Shown here piece by piece: positions 1 through 14,679 of a stretch of DNA of 64,000 nucleotides. The notes beneath the pieces are model-generated. The model was given only the letters and a program-made list of their open reading frames with translations. It did not search any database and was not told where the DNA came from. The position numbers were made by a program, and so were the translations under genes. Positions within the stretch are counted from its first letter, which is position 1. Every line of letters starts with the position of its first letter. Source of the stretch: Chionis minor (Eukaryota > Chordata > Aves > Charadriiformes > Chionididae); assembly GCA_013398295.1 (NCBI GenBank), contig VZSF01003319.1, positions 646,142 to 710,141 of the forward strand, written 5' to 3'.

Positions 1-3000
1 TAATAAGATGAAGGTTGCCAGACTGTCATATGCCTATGAAACTCGTGATTTTCTATTAAAGACAACAATTCTTCTCAGGTTTCTGCATCACAGTTTAACA
101 CTGTCATCTTCTTAGGTGAAGCTTTTATATACGGATGCTTTACCTGGGTAGAAAGGAGGACTTGCTCTCCCTGAAGAATAACAAATTGGTCAAAGCTGGA
201 AGCAGGTTATTGAAAACCTTGAACCACTACAGTGAAGTTTTTTTTCCAATTATTGTGTCTGATCTGGCCTTTTCACATGCTTACAGTCTCTTTGGCTATC
301 CTTAATTGTGCAAAAAGAAGTCTCCTAAGTTACGTATATGCCAAAATACATGGAGGGTAGTGGTCTGGGAACCCTATACTCTTGATTTCCACAGAAGGAA
401 AACATGGACATGTGAACCAGGCACATGACTGACAGATCCCATTATTTGAACAATCAGGGGATTTTGCTTAATCCACATATACCCACCAACTATGAGGTTT
501 GGTGTCAGATAGAAATTTCTCCAAAAAAGTGTGTTCAAAGTGAAACATAACTTGGAGGTTTAGCATTTCCTATGCAGGCTTTACTTGCTTGCTGAACTCA
601 TCTATGTGCACCTCACTTAACCAATTTCCTGCCAAGACAGATGTCTTGATGACACCAAAATCTCTGTGGTCTCTGCTGTCTCAACGTAGAGTCCTAAGGA
701 ATGAAGTGCTTTAGTCTAATTAAGATCTCTGGGCTTCATGTAGTGCAAACCATAAAGGCCTGTGATATAAAAGAGGTTGGATTAGATGAAATAATCCCTC
801 CTGACCTTAAACTCTATGAAATTATAAAAGTTTTACAAACCCCAGTTAACAGTGGTGTATATCAATAGCCTATGTTCTGAGACATGGCTCCCTTATTTCA
901 TCTTAGTTCTGCAATGCCAGCTTTACTGAATTTGAACTGTGGCAGCTTGCCTTTGATACTCTGGCCTTGTTTTAAATAGCTTCAGAGAAAATTTGTAAAA
1001 GACTATAGATGGAGCGACACTGAAACAGCTCAGATTCAATAAATTTTATTATATAAAAAAATTTTACCTCAGTCTTTATTCTTTTAGAGGTTTGATCTTA
1101 GCAGAGTGTTTAGATTTGGAAGCTTTATATAATAGCTTCAGGCTATGTGGGTAGCTGGGGATTTTTTTTTTTTAGCTTTTCTTACAGCTCCTACTATGAC
1201 AAATTAGAAAGCTGGAAGTAGGTGTTATCTACTTTATTCAGCAACATTCACAGAAATGCAAAATATTAGGTAGCATTTACAGAGACACAGAGTGAAGCCT
1301 TTGGAACTGAACGCCTTTTAAATGCATGTCACATGAATATTCAGTCAGATATGCAAATTTAGGGTGTTACTTTTAGTAGATTGATCTATTATTTGAGATC
1401 AAGGCACAGATCACAAGAAAGGCATATCAAAATATCAGACCTTTTATACTATCCTTGTACAGAATATACTGTAGGTAGTCATGTTTGTTTTCTATTCCTC
1501 TCGGCAGTTTGCTTGCTTTCTGTAGGAAAAGTAAAATTTAAATTTCTCTTAGTTTTGTCACTCCATATGCTTTGATAAAGTGCTTCATCACTGAGGCTTT
1601 ACAAATAACCCTTTGCACTTCAAAAGCAGTTTTTGATAGTCTAATACCAAACTTACGCAGTATCTAGAATATAAGAATTACAGTTATATATTGCAAAGAA
1701 ATGCAGCCAAAAGATTTGGAAAGGCAAACAGATCCAGTGTAACTCGACACTTCTCAAGTACCTAAGCGGCCCTCTGATATATTCAGGCCAGTGAGAGTGG
1801 GAAGGATTGCTACCCTATATCAGGCACCATTTCAAAGCGGGTGATTTAGGTGTATTTTCACAGCAAGATTTTGAATGTAACGCCTGAAACTCTTTTGGAG
1901 AAAAAACACATGTACTGGTGGACGTCTTTAACAAAGATCAAAGAGAAAGTAATTACTGAGCACTAAAAGCATGTTTGATTAGCTGAGAGGAGACTGATTA
2001 AAAGTTCTGCAAATGTCCTGCTGTACACTTCACAATATCAATAAATCTGAAGAGTAGATTTAACTTGCCAGGTATCCTGAACTTGAGCTGAAATTTCTTC
2101 TCTTCCAAAAAGACCTTAGACTCTTTACCTCCCCTTTCTTGCTGTTCTTGCCTTCTCCCCACCCCAGCCCCAACTCACTCTCCAAAAGGTTTCACACAAC
2201 AGTCCTGTGCGCTGAGGAGTTTTACCTGCCCAGGTGAGGATACATTTCTCTCCAGATCCTCTACAAAGTAGTTCTTTCCATGTGGATTCTTTGGGAATAG
2301 CTTATAGGCAAGTTGCTCACAATCACCCATTCAAAATTATCAGTGGGCAGGAGACCCAACTGCTCAGCCTCTGTACAATCCCATTGAACAATAAAGGATA
2401 AAAGAACATCCCTCCCCCAACCCCCAGAAAGAAAAGCTCAGCTCATTTTTGTCATTCTTTAGCATTCTCTGTTTTGCTGTTACTGCAAGGGATTAAAAAT
2501 CCCTGTAGCACTCCTTTTTTTCTCAGCTGTATCACTTGGCACAAGAAAAGACATCAGTTCTCCCTACAAGCTTTACCTTATCTATGCTTAAACCAGCACA
2601 GCTACAATGCTACTGTTAAAAGTTTAAAATGTAATATAGGACAGACTGGTTTCTTCAGAGCACAGTTTGGATGTTGATGACAAAGCAGAGAATAGGATTG
2701 CAATGACCCGAGTTTCCCTAGTTTAAGAGAAAGGTACTTGTCTCACTGATTATTTGGCTTGGCTACAGAAATGATTTGTAGGTCCCAGTGGTAGTGATAA
2801 ATTTAATCTTCTGCATCCCAAACCAGTCAAGGCCCTAAACAAGCTCAACGCAAAACCACACAATCCACGTAAACTTTAGTTTTAGATCCATGAAGTTCCC
2901 AAAACCCTAGCTGTGACTAAGATGAGCATTATATACATGCCCGGTGCTTTAGAGTCTTTGGCGGTTTCTCTACAGGATTTTGTGCAAATGAGTGGTGTTG

Positions 3001-5012
3001 CTGGAATGATTTGTTTCAATTAGGAAACTCTCTTTAATTCCTTTCCATGTTAAGAGGCTGGTATTCCAAAAGAACAAACTACAGAAGAGATGTGATTTGC
3101 AACCGCATTTATCTGTTAGTCAGGCAACAAGCTCATCAATGATAATAAGCAAACAGGAACTAAAGATCAGAGCAAAAAACATGAGAAGTGAGGAGATGAG
3201 TAACTTCTTGAAGAGCAGAAGAACTACTGCAGAGAAGGCTGTAATTAGCTAGCAGACTGCAGTGACTCCTAAGAAAACTGAGGAACGGGAAAGACAGTTC
3301 TAAAGTATACATATTTGCAGGGTATGGGAGCACCCTTAAAGGGTAAGCCTACCACAGAGCTGTTTCTTATGAGTACTGTACATAATTCTATTTTCTAATA
3401 AAATTATAAAATATCTTTGAAATATTAATATGCTCTACTAATTAAAATCGTTAAAGCTGACTGAAATGACAATGACTAAAAATTTAATGGATAAAGACAC
3501 GGAAAGCAGAAATCACTGAAATGGTATTAGTCATGTTCTGTCTTTCCTTTAGTTCCACCTTCTATATATAACGATGGTACAACTTTAATGAAAAATGCAT
3601 GGTTTTATCAGATGAGCTCGTTAAATCTTATTTGAGATTATATCTAATCTAAACAAAGAATATCTGTGGAAAAAATGACAGATTTGCTTCAGTCTCTGCA
3701 TCTTTTAGCCACTGTTGAGGCAGTTTTTCCAGTATGGGGATGAAAAGGAAAAAAAAACAAACCTAAAAACAAACCCCCAAAGATTCTGAATGTGAGTACA
3801 TGAAGCCTTTGCAAGTGATACAAAAGCACTCTTTAGAAAACCTGTAGTGAATAACTTGAGCATCTGAGGACAGCAAGCCATGGAGACAGCATGTCTGTTG
3901 CTTCTAAGTGACCTATCTGACTTCAGTAAAAAGGCTCTTGAAGAAGCAGACTACTATTACAAAACATGCATTTGAGTTGCCATCAGGAAAAACAGCGGTG
4001 ACATATTGCCTTGTAAGAACTGTGCAGCACTTACCAAAGTTAGAATTCTAATTTTATAAGGAAATTTCTAGTTATGGCAGAAGAAAAGAAAGTAGGAGCT
4101 ATGCATTCTGCCAAAAGATACGCAAATTGTTCAACATCTGTAATAAGAAAGAATGCAAAAACTCCACTGAACTAAGCGTTATGCTGATTGTTCAAAGCCA
4201 TCTTGCTGGGCAAATTCTGGGTTCAAACTATTCAGGACAAAGACTGTCCTTGAAATCAGCAGAAGATGTAGGTAACAGGACTTACATCCTACAGTGGGAA
4301 GGTCCTCCTTCATGAGACAAGGAGTCCTAGGGAGTGTGAAATTCAGAAGGAGCTGGAAGCTGAAAGACTTTTTTTTTTTGGACAATTTAAATATAACTTT
4401 TTGAAGTACCTACAATCCCTCCAGCTAACAGCTTGAAATCTACAATGCAAAATCAACACAATGAAGATACCTTGACTTCTCTTGAATTATTCTGTAAAGG
4501 CAACCAGAAAAAACCAGTTACCTTTGCCAACAGCTTTATCAGAGGCTGGGCGAGACAAACGTTGCTATTGAAAATACAGGTTTTTTCCTGGTCAAACTCC
4601 TCTGAAAAGCCAGAAATCTTGAGTCTGCTGTAATTGTGGTCCCAGTTCCCCAGCTGCACTTACTATTAGAAGTTCATTGTGAATTTTCATCAGTTCAAAT
4701 ATGGGATTGGTGTTCTTAGAATCAATATACTTACTCTAAATCAAGGGGAATTAGGTCCAGATAAAACTTGAAGAGATCCAAGCATATCTTTAAGGGCTAT
4801 TATTGCTGTTTTACCTCCCAAGCACTCCGAGGTTCCCAGTATACAAATAACACTGCTGATGAAAATTATTGAGCCATTTAATTTTTTTCTCGTGGGAAAA
4901 ATTTAAAATCTTATCTGGAAATATAATCTGAAGTGAGCCAATTTCAGAGTACTATAAAAGCATTATCAAATTCTCAGAACATTCTTATCAGGTCATCAGC
5001 TATCCAATTTCC
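1..5012. other. Non-coding AT-rich DNA, nothing recognised
   Basis: Open frames do not exceed about 70 codons and none looks like a known protein. There are short T and A homopolymers (for example around 1160 and 3750). I see no gene or repeat I can name. Confidence 0.6.
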
Positions 5013-5130
5013 CCGATTTTACAGATGGAGAAATTGTGCTATTGAGGAGTTGCAGGACTTGCTTGAAATCGTGGATAAAGATTGGCAGAAACGGGATTAG
5101 AAAGTGCCTCCTGCTCTCAGAGCCAAGGCC
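5013..5130 (-). mobile_element. MIR-type SINE relic
   Basis: ATTTTACAGATGGAGAAATTG, then GCAGGACTTGCTTGAAATCG, then GGCAGAAACGGGATTAGAAA and CTCAGAGCC follow in order the reverse complement of the mammalian/amniote MIR body (CTCATCTGTAAAATGG, ACTTGCCCAAGGTCAC, GGCAGAGCCGGGATTTGAAC). Divergence is high, as expected for an element that predates the split of birds and mammals. Confidence 0.6.
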
Positions 5131-6250
5131 TGCTCACTCTCCCACACTGGGTAACTACCACTCAACGAAGCATAACTGCCTTGCTTTGGATAAGAATATA
5201 GGAACCAGTGTGAGATAGCAATTAATAAGTGAACATCTAAAACTTTCAAAGGAGAATGGACACTTTAGAGCATATGAAGAAAATGCATCTTAAAGATACT
5301 GGGAACTATGAAATTCAATATTCATATGAATCGCAGTCCTCAGCAAAAGGGAGTTACTTGTAGCAGTCATCATCTGAAGAATGATGATTCAAAGAAAATA
5401 TTTTTTTCTATGTACAGAGACAGATTTGAACTTCTGCACACACCACTGGCTTTCTCAGCCTTCCCAGAGCCCACATATCATAAAGCCACATCTTATCCTT
5501 CAGCTACTGCAGTTTCCACTAATGTGGCATGGAGTATAGCACACGAACACAAATTATTCAATAAAAGGCAACATAGAGCTGTATGGCTGCATGGGGATTC
5601 TAGGGAGCCTAAACCTGGGGAAAGCTTCATCAGTACTGCTACTTAGGCAAGAAGGGATGTGCATTTAAAACAGCCTTTAAAGTATATGCTGTGGCACCCT
5701 AGGTCTACCGAAGAGCATGGTACAGAAGTTATCATCGTCTTTGACTCCTTGTCCAGCTGAAGGGGCACTATGTCTTAACTATGCAGCTTTCAGCTTCAGC
5801 TTCACATACTGTTCTGGGCTTCCAGTACTCACATGTGACAGGTTCACAAAAACCTGGATTAATAGTATATTGCTAGAGACAAGTGAAAGCAACATTATGA
5901 CTGACATTGCCTTGACATTGTGACTATAGCTTCAAAAAGCCATGGAAAAGAGCTACTGGTTACCTGCATAGAAACCTGGGCTTTAATGCTTTATTTGGCT
6001 TTGCTTTTTCCAGTGCATTGCTGTGGGTGGTTGGCAGACAGGATTTCTGGGCTATTTCTCACAAACCAGCATCCAAAACAAGCAATTTCATAGCTACAAA
6101 GAGTTTGATGATAGATAAAAAGGAACTAGAGAAGATCCTGGAAGTGTTAAAGCAGCCCTGAAAAAATGAAACGCTGTAAAGTCCTTTGTACAAATAAGAA
6201 CTCAAACACAGTTAAGATTTTGTGGACACTATGTCAACAAGGAACCGAGC

Positions 6251-6334
6251 AACATATTACTGTCCTCATTTGTCTGAACTTGGGATTGAGGTGGGGGAAG
6301 TTTCAAGAAGAAACATATTACTGTCTTCATTTGT
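6251..6334 (+). repeat. Direct repeat pair, 23 bases, period 61
   Basis: AACATATTACTGTCCTCATTTGT at 6251-6273 recurs at 6312-6334 with one change (C to T). The sequence between and around them is not similar, so this is not an ordinary tandem repeat. Confidence 0.6.
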
Positions 6335-7400
6335 ACATGGAAGAAATTGTTGTAGTGTGGTAAAAAGGAAAAATATCATTTGCTATTCTTTCCCGGCAAA
6401 TTAGATTTGGATAAGGTATAACATGCACACGAGCTAGAGCAGAACAATGAAAATACTGAAACTTCTTTTCTAAGCATGTATATAGGTGGAAAACACAACA
6501 GAATGTATGAGGTAAAAAAGAAAAAAATTCTTACAGTAACGTATTAACTGAGCAGCACTTGAGCAGATCTATTCTCTTAGCCTTTCAGGAGAGTGCATTT
6601 CCCTCTGCCTTAACCCTTCTGCACAGATAGAGCCCTACTGAATTCAGGTTGGTCCTCACAGGCACGTTGATTTGTCTACGCATCCCAAGCAGCGAAGCTG
6701 TCGCTGTGGTGCAGAGTACACAGTAGTATATTACCTCCTGAGCAGAAAACGTGGCTCAGTTTTCAACTATGTCACTAATGTCTTTTAACGTACAGTGTTG
6801 GACACACTGCACCAGCCTTCATCACGCTTCACACCTCAGAACTGCATTGTCCATTAGCATCCTTACCTCCAATCAGTTACACCTGTGCAATGTCTTGTAT
6901 GTATAAGAACTTGTTACTACATGGTTTTTGGAATAAGATTAATCTCAAGAAAAATTGTCTCAACCACCATTGCAGGCATAGTAGACAGAAGCAGATAATT
7001 AATAAAAGCATTACTATCAATTAATATGGAATAAGCCACAATTTTTCAATAAAAGGGTGCCCCTTATTCTTTCTGAATCATCTGCTTTATGAATTCTTCT
7101 ATTCATAAAAATAAGCAATTAAATACCATAGCCAAAGCTATTTAAATCTAAGTGTATAATAAAAATAATGATTTTCAGCTTTCACGAATCTAGTGTCGAT
7201 GTCTAAAACCAAAAAAGCCTTCCTATTCTTTCACTGCAGAAAAGTTCATTTCCTTGTAACATTGTGATAGGGTAGGGAGAAACAGGAGGGAGGGGAAGAT
7301 AAAGGGTATTTTGGTTTTTTATTTCACAATCAATGGAATTTTCAGGGTAGGAGAAAAGAGGAGGAATGTTGGAATATTCTGTAATCAGGATGCTTTACAT

Positions 7401-7504
7401 TTACATATTTTATATAATATATGTGTGACATAGTTATAGTAATATAATTTACATTTTATATCGAGTATATGTATAAATATTTATTTTTTTATATATATAT
7501 ATCT
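7401..7504. repeat. AT-rich low-complexity tract with (TA)n
   Basis: Almost entirely A and T, with TATATAATATATG early on and a (TA)6 run at 7491-7502. Confidence 0.7.
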
Positions 7505-9530
7505 CTCCCAAAAAATCATTAAGAATTTGTTTTATGACCCGCAAAGGACATCTGTCAACAACAAAATTCTCAGGACTCTTAGATTCTAGATTTAAATAAT
7601 GTTATTAACTAAACAGCTCAGTGGCTAATTCTTTTTATTTCAGTGATATGAGACATGGAGAATGACACAAAATGTGTCTGACAGAAACAGGTTCTCTCCA
7701 GAAATTAGGAATTTTATAGACCATGTCATGCATGACCGTGACATTGATGAAAGGAAGCTCTTTGTACTGATGAACCCAGTACCAAGCACTGGAAAAGTTT
7801 AAAGGCCATTTCACCTTATGCAGCTATCAAACATTATACATGTAATTTTTACTATGACCAGTAAAACCTATTTCGAGTCCGTTGCAGATGGGGTCTATTT
7901 AATGGTCATTTTCCTAATGTCATCATCTTTGCTGCTACTGTGTAAAATGTAACGATAATTCCATTGCAGAGCACAGCACTGCTGCACGTAGATCAGATTA
8001 TCTGGGTCAATTTAAATGTTATTACTGGGTCGATTAAATTGGCCTAAGGCACCATTGATTTAAAATAAATCTCCATATGGTTTTATTATACTGTAGACTA
8101 TATATCAATTTTAATAAAGACTAAAACAAAAACTCTGTGTAAACCATATGTAGAGGATTAATCACAGGTTTATGGAGTTGTCACAGACTGCAGTATGGTA
8201 AAACAGAAAATAAGAGAACATTATAAATACCAAGTCTAAAAGGATTACTTGTTTTATAATTCAGTCAATGATTCGGACTTCAGTTGGAATGTATACAATA
8301 CAGAAAGAGCAGTAAGGGTCCTCCTTTTTAATGGAAAGAGATTATTGCAAAGTTTAAAGGAAGAAAAAGAAAATAATTCTTACAACATGTTCTGGGTTTT
8401 TTCCCTTTTCTTTCTTATTCTGACCATGTACCAGAGGAAGACGCTTTTCAATTATATACGAGGCCAGGGCTTGAAAATGAACAAACTAAGAGCATAGAGT
8501 ACTTTTACAGAGTTAAATTAAGACAGAAACTGCTGTTTCCTAAAAAGTCTAAATTTCACATTAACTTGGATATCCAACATAATTCATAGATGAAAAGTGT
8601 AGAAGCTAATAGGAAGTTGGTGATAATTCATAGACTTACTTTCCCTGTGGTCTTGTTAAACTGCTTTCTCTTTCTCTTTCACCCTCGGAAATATACTTGT
8701 AATTTGTTGGTTCCCAGGTAAACAAGAGACATAAAGCATACATATAGATCATTCGTTTTTACATTGGTATGCACAGGATACTTTCTTAAAATTAATGTCC
8801 TATACATTAGCCAACATCCTTGAAAAATTCTTTAACGTATCTTTTATTTTTTCCTGTATTAATTACCCTGTACTCCAGCAATACAATGTACACTGCCCAT
8901 ATGTTATCCAAAACAAAGGAAAATGCATTGGTCCAGAATTTCATACCTGATATGTACATAATATAGACCATACAAATAATTGGTCTTTGAAAGTATACAT
9001 GGATAATTTAAGTTTATAGATGCTTTATTTCATTACCCCCGTTTTGCTGGAAATGAAATGACATCTATCATTCCCAAACTAATTCTGAACACTTTAAATC
9101 ATACCCTTGTTTGTGATCAATTACAGCTATAGGTCTAAAAGTAAAATGTAGTTATCTATGCGTAAACAATTATCAGCTATTCTCTAGCCACAAGAACAAT
9201 ATAGGATATGAACAGCTGTGGCTTAAACTTCATGCACTTCTGGCACGTCCATTTTTTGCTAAACGTTGCTTTATCTGGAGAGAAAGACTGAAACCATCTA
9301 CACAGAAGCAGAGCTATCTGGTTTCTATGCTGAATTAGTAAAACAGTGTCAGACAATTCCTAGTGGGAATCTTGATCATCCAGTCATCAGCCAAATTAGA
9401 GACATAGGGATCTAAACTAAAAATGTGATTATTGTATAGGCAGTTACAGTAATAGACAAGTCCTGTGTGTATTCCATGGGGCAAAGTAGTGTCATATTCT
9501 GTAATGTACTCTGTTGTATAGACAGATGTG

Positions 9531-9726
9531 ATCAATATGTATCTATATAGATATATAGGTGTATATATTATATGTGCTGTATATAAAAAGAAATTATGTA
9601 AGAATGCTTTAAGTATTACAGTATAATTAATACTAATATATTTTAATTATATTGATATAGTTATGATATATCTATATGTTATATAGATAATAAAAGTAAT
9701 AAATTTTATATAGATTATATACATAA
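9531..9726. repeat. AT-rich low-complexity tract (TATAGATA / TATATT words)
   Basis: Degenerate TATATAGATATATAG-type repeats fill about 200 bases. Nothing coding. Confidence 0.7.
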
Positions 9727-12481
9727 GGTTGCAAAGAAATAGATAAAGAAAACACTTATTGGATCTTCCCTCTTTCCTCTGCTACAGATGAATGTAACAT
9801 CACCACATCATTTGTTCCACATATCACAATACAAACAGAGGTCTATGTTGTACAGAAATTTTCTATTCCTAGAAAAATCTCCCCCTTTTCTAGCATATCA
9901 TTATGTCTGTTACGGAATACAGATATGCCAATGCTTGCTAAGCCAATGAAGGGATCTCTCTGATACTGTAGGGCTGGCAGAATTATGTCTGCGGCTTATA
10001 AAGCGTAGAGACATTTCTCAACAGATCTAGCACAACTATAATAATTGATCTGTGAACTAAATAATTTGCAGGTAAAAAACTACATTGAAAGTCTTCATTT
10101 ACATTGCAAAGTCTAGCTCTTGGCAGTTAGGGAAGGACTGAATCACAGTTTAATACACAACTAATTAATTGAAGATCACATTTTCCATAAACTCAAATTA
10201 GGTACTTCCAAAATGTGTATCTGGAAATATACTCTGATTAGATACTGGTACTATTTTACTGGTTACACAGTAAATACTCAACTTTAATTATTTTCTTGGT
10301 GTCTTTTGAAATCTTCATGGTTTTTTAATAGTGTGTGTTTTGTTTGTTTTAATGCTACACCAAAGTAATTTTTAGTCAGTACTTCACAACTCGTTGTATT
10401 TACAGCATATATCTCTTTAAATTTTGGCAATATCGAGTCCTGGTAATAGAACTGCCTATTCTCAGGTCTGGACTTTGACTTGCTTTGTTTCTTTTTCTGT
10501 TGAATATACCTAAAATTATCAAATAGTTATGGGCTTCACCTTTGGATTCATTATTCCCCTTTTGTAATCATCTTATAACTATTATTAAATATTTATCAAT
10601 AATTAACAGAACTCTCTAAACTTTTCTTCAATGGAAAGCACATGTAATCAAACTCCTGCCAGCAACAGAGGCAAGTATGCATTTTTTGTAATATCTGGAT
10701 TATTAGTTTTACTATTTTTTAAACATTTAGTTACACATCAAAGTATCCCAAATGAACAATTTCATTCTTATTTGGGTATTAATACATATTTTCTTTCTCC
10801 TTAGCTAAGAGAAATTTACCTTTAGAATATTCCTGCCTTAAAGTTATAACCTTATGCCAAAGCAAATGAGTAAACAAGAAAGCAAAAAAGTACCAAGAGC
10901 ATTAAGGGTCAGATGACCGTCAACAAATCACGAATGGAACAACTGATTACAGCTGCTCACAAGAGTCAACCGTTAATTTTAACTTGATCATTTCATAGTG
11001 AGATACATCAACTTGAGTACGTTGACATAAAATAATATTCCCTCTTCATTGACCAACCACTACTAAAGATTGGGTAAGTATATCACTCAATATTTACAGA
11101 ACAAGGAATCATTTTAGCTAGCAACTTTTCAAGGGCTGACAAATATCAGCCTGATCCATTTTCAACACCACCACAAAATCTTTATAAGGCTTTCCAGGAA
11201 ACTCACATTTGTGGATATCACCTTACCATTACTGAAGTACTAAATTAACAAGTAGTAAACATTTACACCTATGAACTCAAAGACATACTACAAAAATCTG
11301 AGGTATCTATACATCAGTTGACCGCGTGCATTATTTCCTGTGGTAATGTGTTGAGATCCTACCTATTAGGGCAAGGACAATAAATTCCCTCAGAAAATCA
11401 CCTCCAAGAATCACCCCTGTAGTAGGAACCCTTCAAAGTGCAAGCATGGGATGACAGTAGAGGCCTCAAGGGTGTACATGTAAATCAGAAATGGCCAACT
11501 GTGGATTAATAAGGGAACGCATCCTTGAGAGCTGGATAGAAATGGTTTGGGGGCATAATAAATAGAACAAAGAACACGTAGCCAACATATGTAAAACAAC
11601 CCATATACACTAAAGATGCAAGGATGTAACAAGAAAGGATAAAAGACAGTCACAACCGCTACAAAGGAAGAACAGAGAGTGAATTGCTCTGGCATTGTCA
11701 TCCCCAGTTACGATTCCCGCACCTGATCAATACAAGTGCCTGTCTGAAGCAGGTCTTCCCTCCCTCTCAGAGAGAAAGAACACTGCTTTTTGATTTGCCA
11801 TTCACCAAATGTTGCTACTGCACACTCAGCAATCTTAGTTAATTTATTATATTTAATATATCCTTGTAAAGCAGTTTAGAATTCTAAAGAGCAGCATGTG
11901 TGTTTTCCGCTCCCTTCCCACAAACCAAGACAAGTGATAGTGCAGAACCAAGTCAGAGTAAACTTGAATGCAGTAATCCAGAAAATATCAAAGTGGTAAA
12001 AAAATGAGAACTTTCAAGTACTCTTTCCTGAGTAATGACCTTGGATCTATTAGGAACTTATATTTCTCTTTGTGTCCTACAAAACGGTGTTCTTGGGCAA
12101 AAAGTAATTCAACGTACACATATGCACGCCTGAACAGTCTTACAAAAAATAATGAACTGAACCAACCAAATGTTGTCTATATTGTTCTCTACAATTCTGC
12201 TTAAAATGCTTTGGCTGACATAAATCAGTGAGGATAATCACACTGAGTTTAATGGAGTCACAGCAATTAACATGAGTGGGCTTCCGCTGGTTTTATAACA
12301 GAACCTGTGCACTCTTTACTTTTGTAACATGTGACTGTATGTAACAACTTCACAAATACCACGAAGTAAGCACCATAATGAAGTCATGTATTCTGGATTT
12401 CCACAGGTCTGCAGCTAGTCTGGAGATTGGATTTGTTGGGTTTTTTAAAAATATATAGGATACTCTCTCTTTCTATACATT

Positions 12482-12494
12482 TGTGTGTGTGTGT
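12482..12494 (+). repeat. (TG)n microsatellite, about 6 units
   Basis: TGTGTGTGTGTGT. Confidence 0.8.
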
Positions 12495-14274
12495 ATTAAA
12501 CGGATGTACTAGCATGATAAAACTCTGCATACCAGAATGGTCAAACTTGGCAGAACCATAGATAAAAAAAATACACTTCTTGTAAAACAGAGCTGTTCAG
12601 CATGCTGAAGGAAATAGGTATCAAGAGACAGCAGAATCATACACAAATTTTGAGCAATACACACAAATTTTCTACTAACCAGAGACTGTAAGCTATCGTC
12701 TTTGAAAAAGTAGGGTCTGCTCATCAATGATGACAGAGGTGTCAGATGTTCCCTACCTTTCTCTTCAAGTGAAAAAAGACTAGCTCTGTGGCTGCCTGGG
12801 TATTATTAACCAAAGAGCTATTTTGTTCAGGTAATTTCTTTAAATTCTCTATCATCCTCAGGCTCAAACCTTTGAAAATCAGATCTTGCTAGCCTGTCCC
12901 CTCACAAACACTCTTCTTACCTTTCAAATGCTAGTCCTTCTTATAACTCCTTTGGACATTCATTAATTGAAATGCAACACAGCCAAAAAAAAGCCTATTT
13001 TTTTCCTCCTCCCACCCAAACCCTCCCTTTCACATTTTTCTACACAGACACACTGCTGCGTCTCCCATCTTTTAAAGCCACCGTTTGAGCTTCATCTTTG
13101 CCTTTACCCTCTGTTTTCATCCAAACAGCTTACCTGTCAGTAACTTTTCACTTCTCTGGACTCAGTATTTGCCATCACACAGTATTCTTCCAGCCACTAT
13201 TTTTGCCTTGTACAAATGCAATCTTCACTGCTGCTTTTGGGGTTTTGCCAAATCCTTTTATACGCTGCTATTTGGACAATTTCATGATTCATCACTTTTT
13301 GTGGATTGTCATTCTGCAACCAAAAGAATGCCAGCTTTGTCTCACTACATCCAACACCTTTCATTCTTCTTTACTTATACAGCCATCACATAAATTAATT
13401 AGCAGTTTTCTTTTTACTTTTTAGTATTTTCTATAAATCTTACCAGCCTCAGGAAGGCCCTTCTTTTTAGCACCCTTATGCTTGCTTCTAGACCGGTCCT
13501 TCTATATGGGAGAACCTTTATTGAAGTCCTCAAAACACCACCATTATGCCACTCCAAATTAACTTTATTTTTAAATTTTTCATCTGCTGCATCATCTTGA
13601 AAATTCTCTCAGCTGATAAGAAGCAAAATAATTCATCTAGAAAAGGTACCTTGTCAGAACTGAATCACTCCATTATTAGATACCTTCATCTTGTGCTTCC
13701 TCAGCTGCTCTGTCTCAACATTTTCTTTATAAACTCACTGGCGTGGAAACTATCATTTACTGTAACTATATAGCATAGACTCTCAATTAGCTTGAAGATC
13801 TCTGGGTGTCTCACCAACATAACTAATAAATATAGAAGAAATGAGACCTACCTGGGAACACAGTAACGGGTCACGTAGGAACTTCCCTACTGATGTCAGA
13901 CCAGTACACAGTCCCTTTAATACAGACATCTGAAATGTAATAATTTGAAGTGAAATTATGGCTCCACTGAAGTCCATGCTTTTTATGACTATCTTATTTT
14001 GGTAATACTGTATATCTGTGTATAAAATTAACTTCAGAAAATGGCATATATTTTTGTTTTCCTCTGTTGTGCAATGGGTCTATTACTGTACTTACAATAA
14101 GCCCAGTATGACAGAATGTTCTGGTTTTCATCCCTGGTTTCATAAAAGAGCTGTTCCTTTTTCTTTCAAGCTTATGAATCTGATAGCTGTGTGTCAATTT
14201 TGTAAACTTGATAGATGCATTCAGTTAAAGGAAGAGATCAAAGGGAAAGCTGGTGGGCCTGAAATTTCTGGCTG

Positions 14275-14679
14275 AGACAGGGTGAACTCATGGTGGAGGG
14301 CTGTGCTGACAAACATTGCTGCCAGGGCATAGTGAGTGCCAGCTGCTCTCCTGGGGACCCCCACACTGGCCATGCCCTCAGCAACAGGGCACCATCCCAC
14401 ACGGTGTGAACACGGCAGGCAGAGCACAGTGCTGGTAAGAGGGCTCATCAACAGCCCCAGACATGGCAGTGGACCAAGGCCAGGGTCCAGAGAGTCCTGT
14501 CAGGACCAGCTGGCGATGGGGCCAGAGACAGGGCTTGGGTCCAAAGTCCATCCAGGAGACAGGGCCAGAGACAGGCTACAATGTACGTGCAAAGGGCCTG
14601 ACCTGGAGGCAGACTGCACTACAGAGTCCACGGTCCACCTGGTAGACAGCGCTGGTGACGGGCATAAGCACAACGTGGC
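14275..14679. other. GC-rich non-coding segment that hosted the LTR insertion
   Basis: This block is GC-rich and carries short imperfect repeats: GGGCCAGAGACAGG occurs at 14518-14532 and again at 14562-14575, and related GGCCAGGGTCCAGAG words lie nearby. The same GC-rich character resumes after the LTR (15251-15310), so both parts were one block before the insertion. Open frames on both strands here (up to 118 codons) have no recognisable similarity. It may be an older repeat or a decayed exon; I cannot tell which. Confidence 0.4.
14675..14679 (+). repeat. Target-site duplication, left copy (GTGGC)
   Basis: GTGGC directly abuts the left end of the solo LTR and recurs directly after its right end at 15246-15250. 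Both copies are identical. Confidence 0.75.

Larger units (their letters stand above)
5131..14274. other. Non-coding AT-rich DNA apart from simple repeats
   Basis: It contains the direct repeat at 6251-6334, the two AT tracts and the (TG)n listed separately. A 112-codon frame at 5308-5646 and a 96-codon minus frame at 11411-11701 show no family signature. The stretch at about 12980-13500 is pyrimidine-rich on the plus strand but otherwise featureless. Confidence 0.55.

Noticed and set aside
11330..11790. Possible LTR on the minus strand, starting TGTTCTTTCTCTC and ending TACCACA
   Set aside because: The ends look LTR-like, but the flanking bases do not match, no TATA box is clear and I know no family with this sequence.
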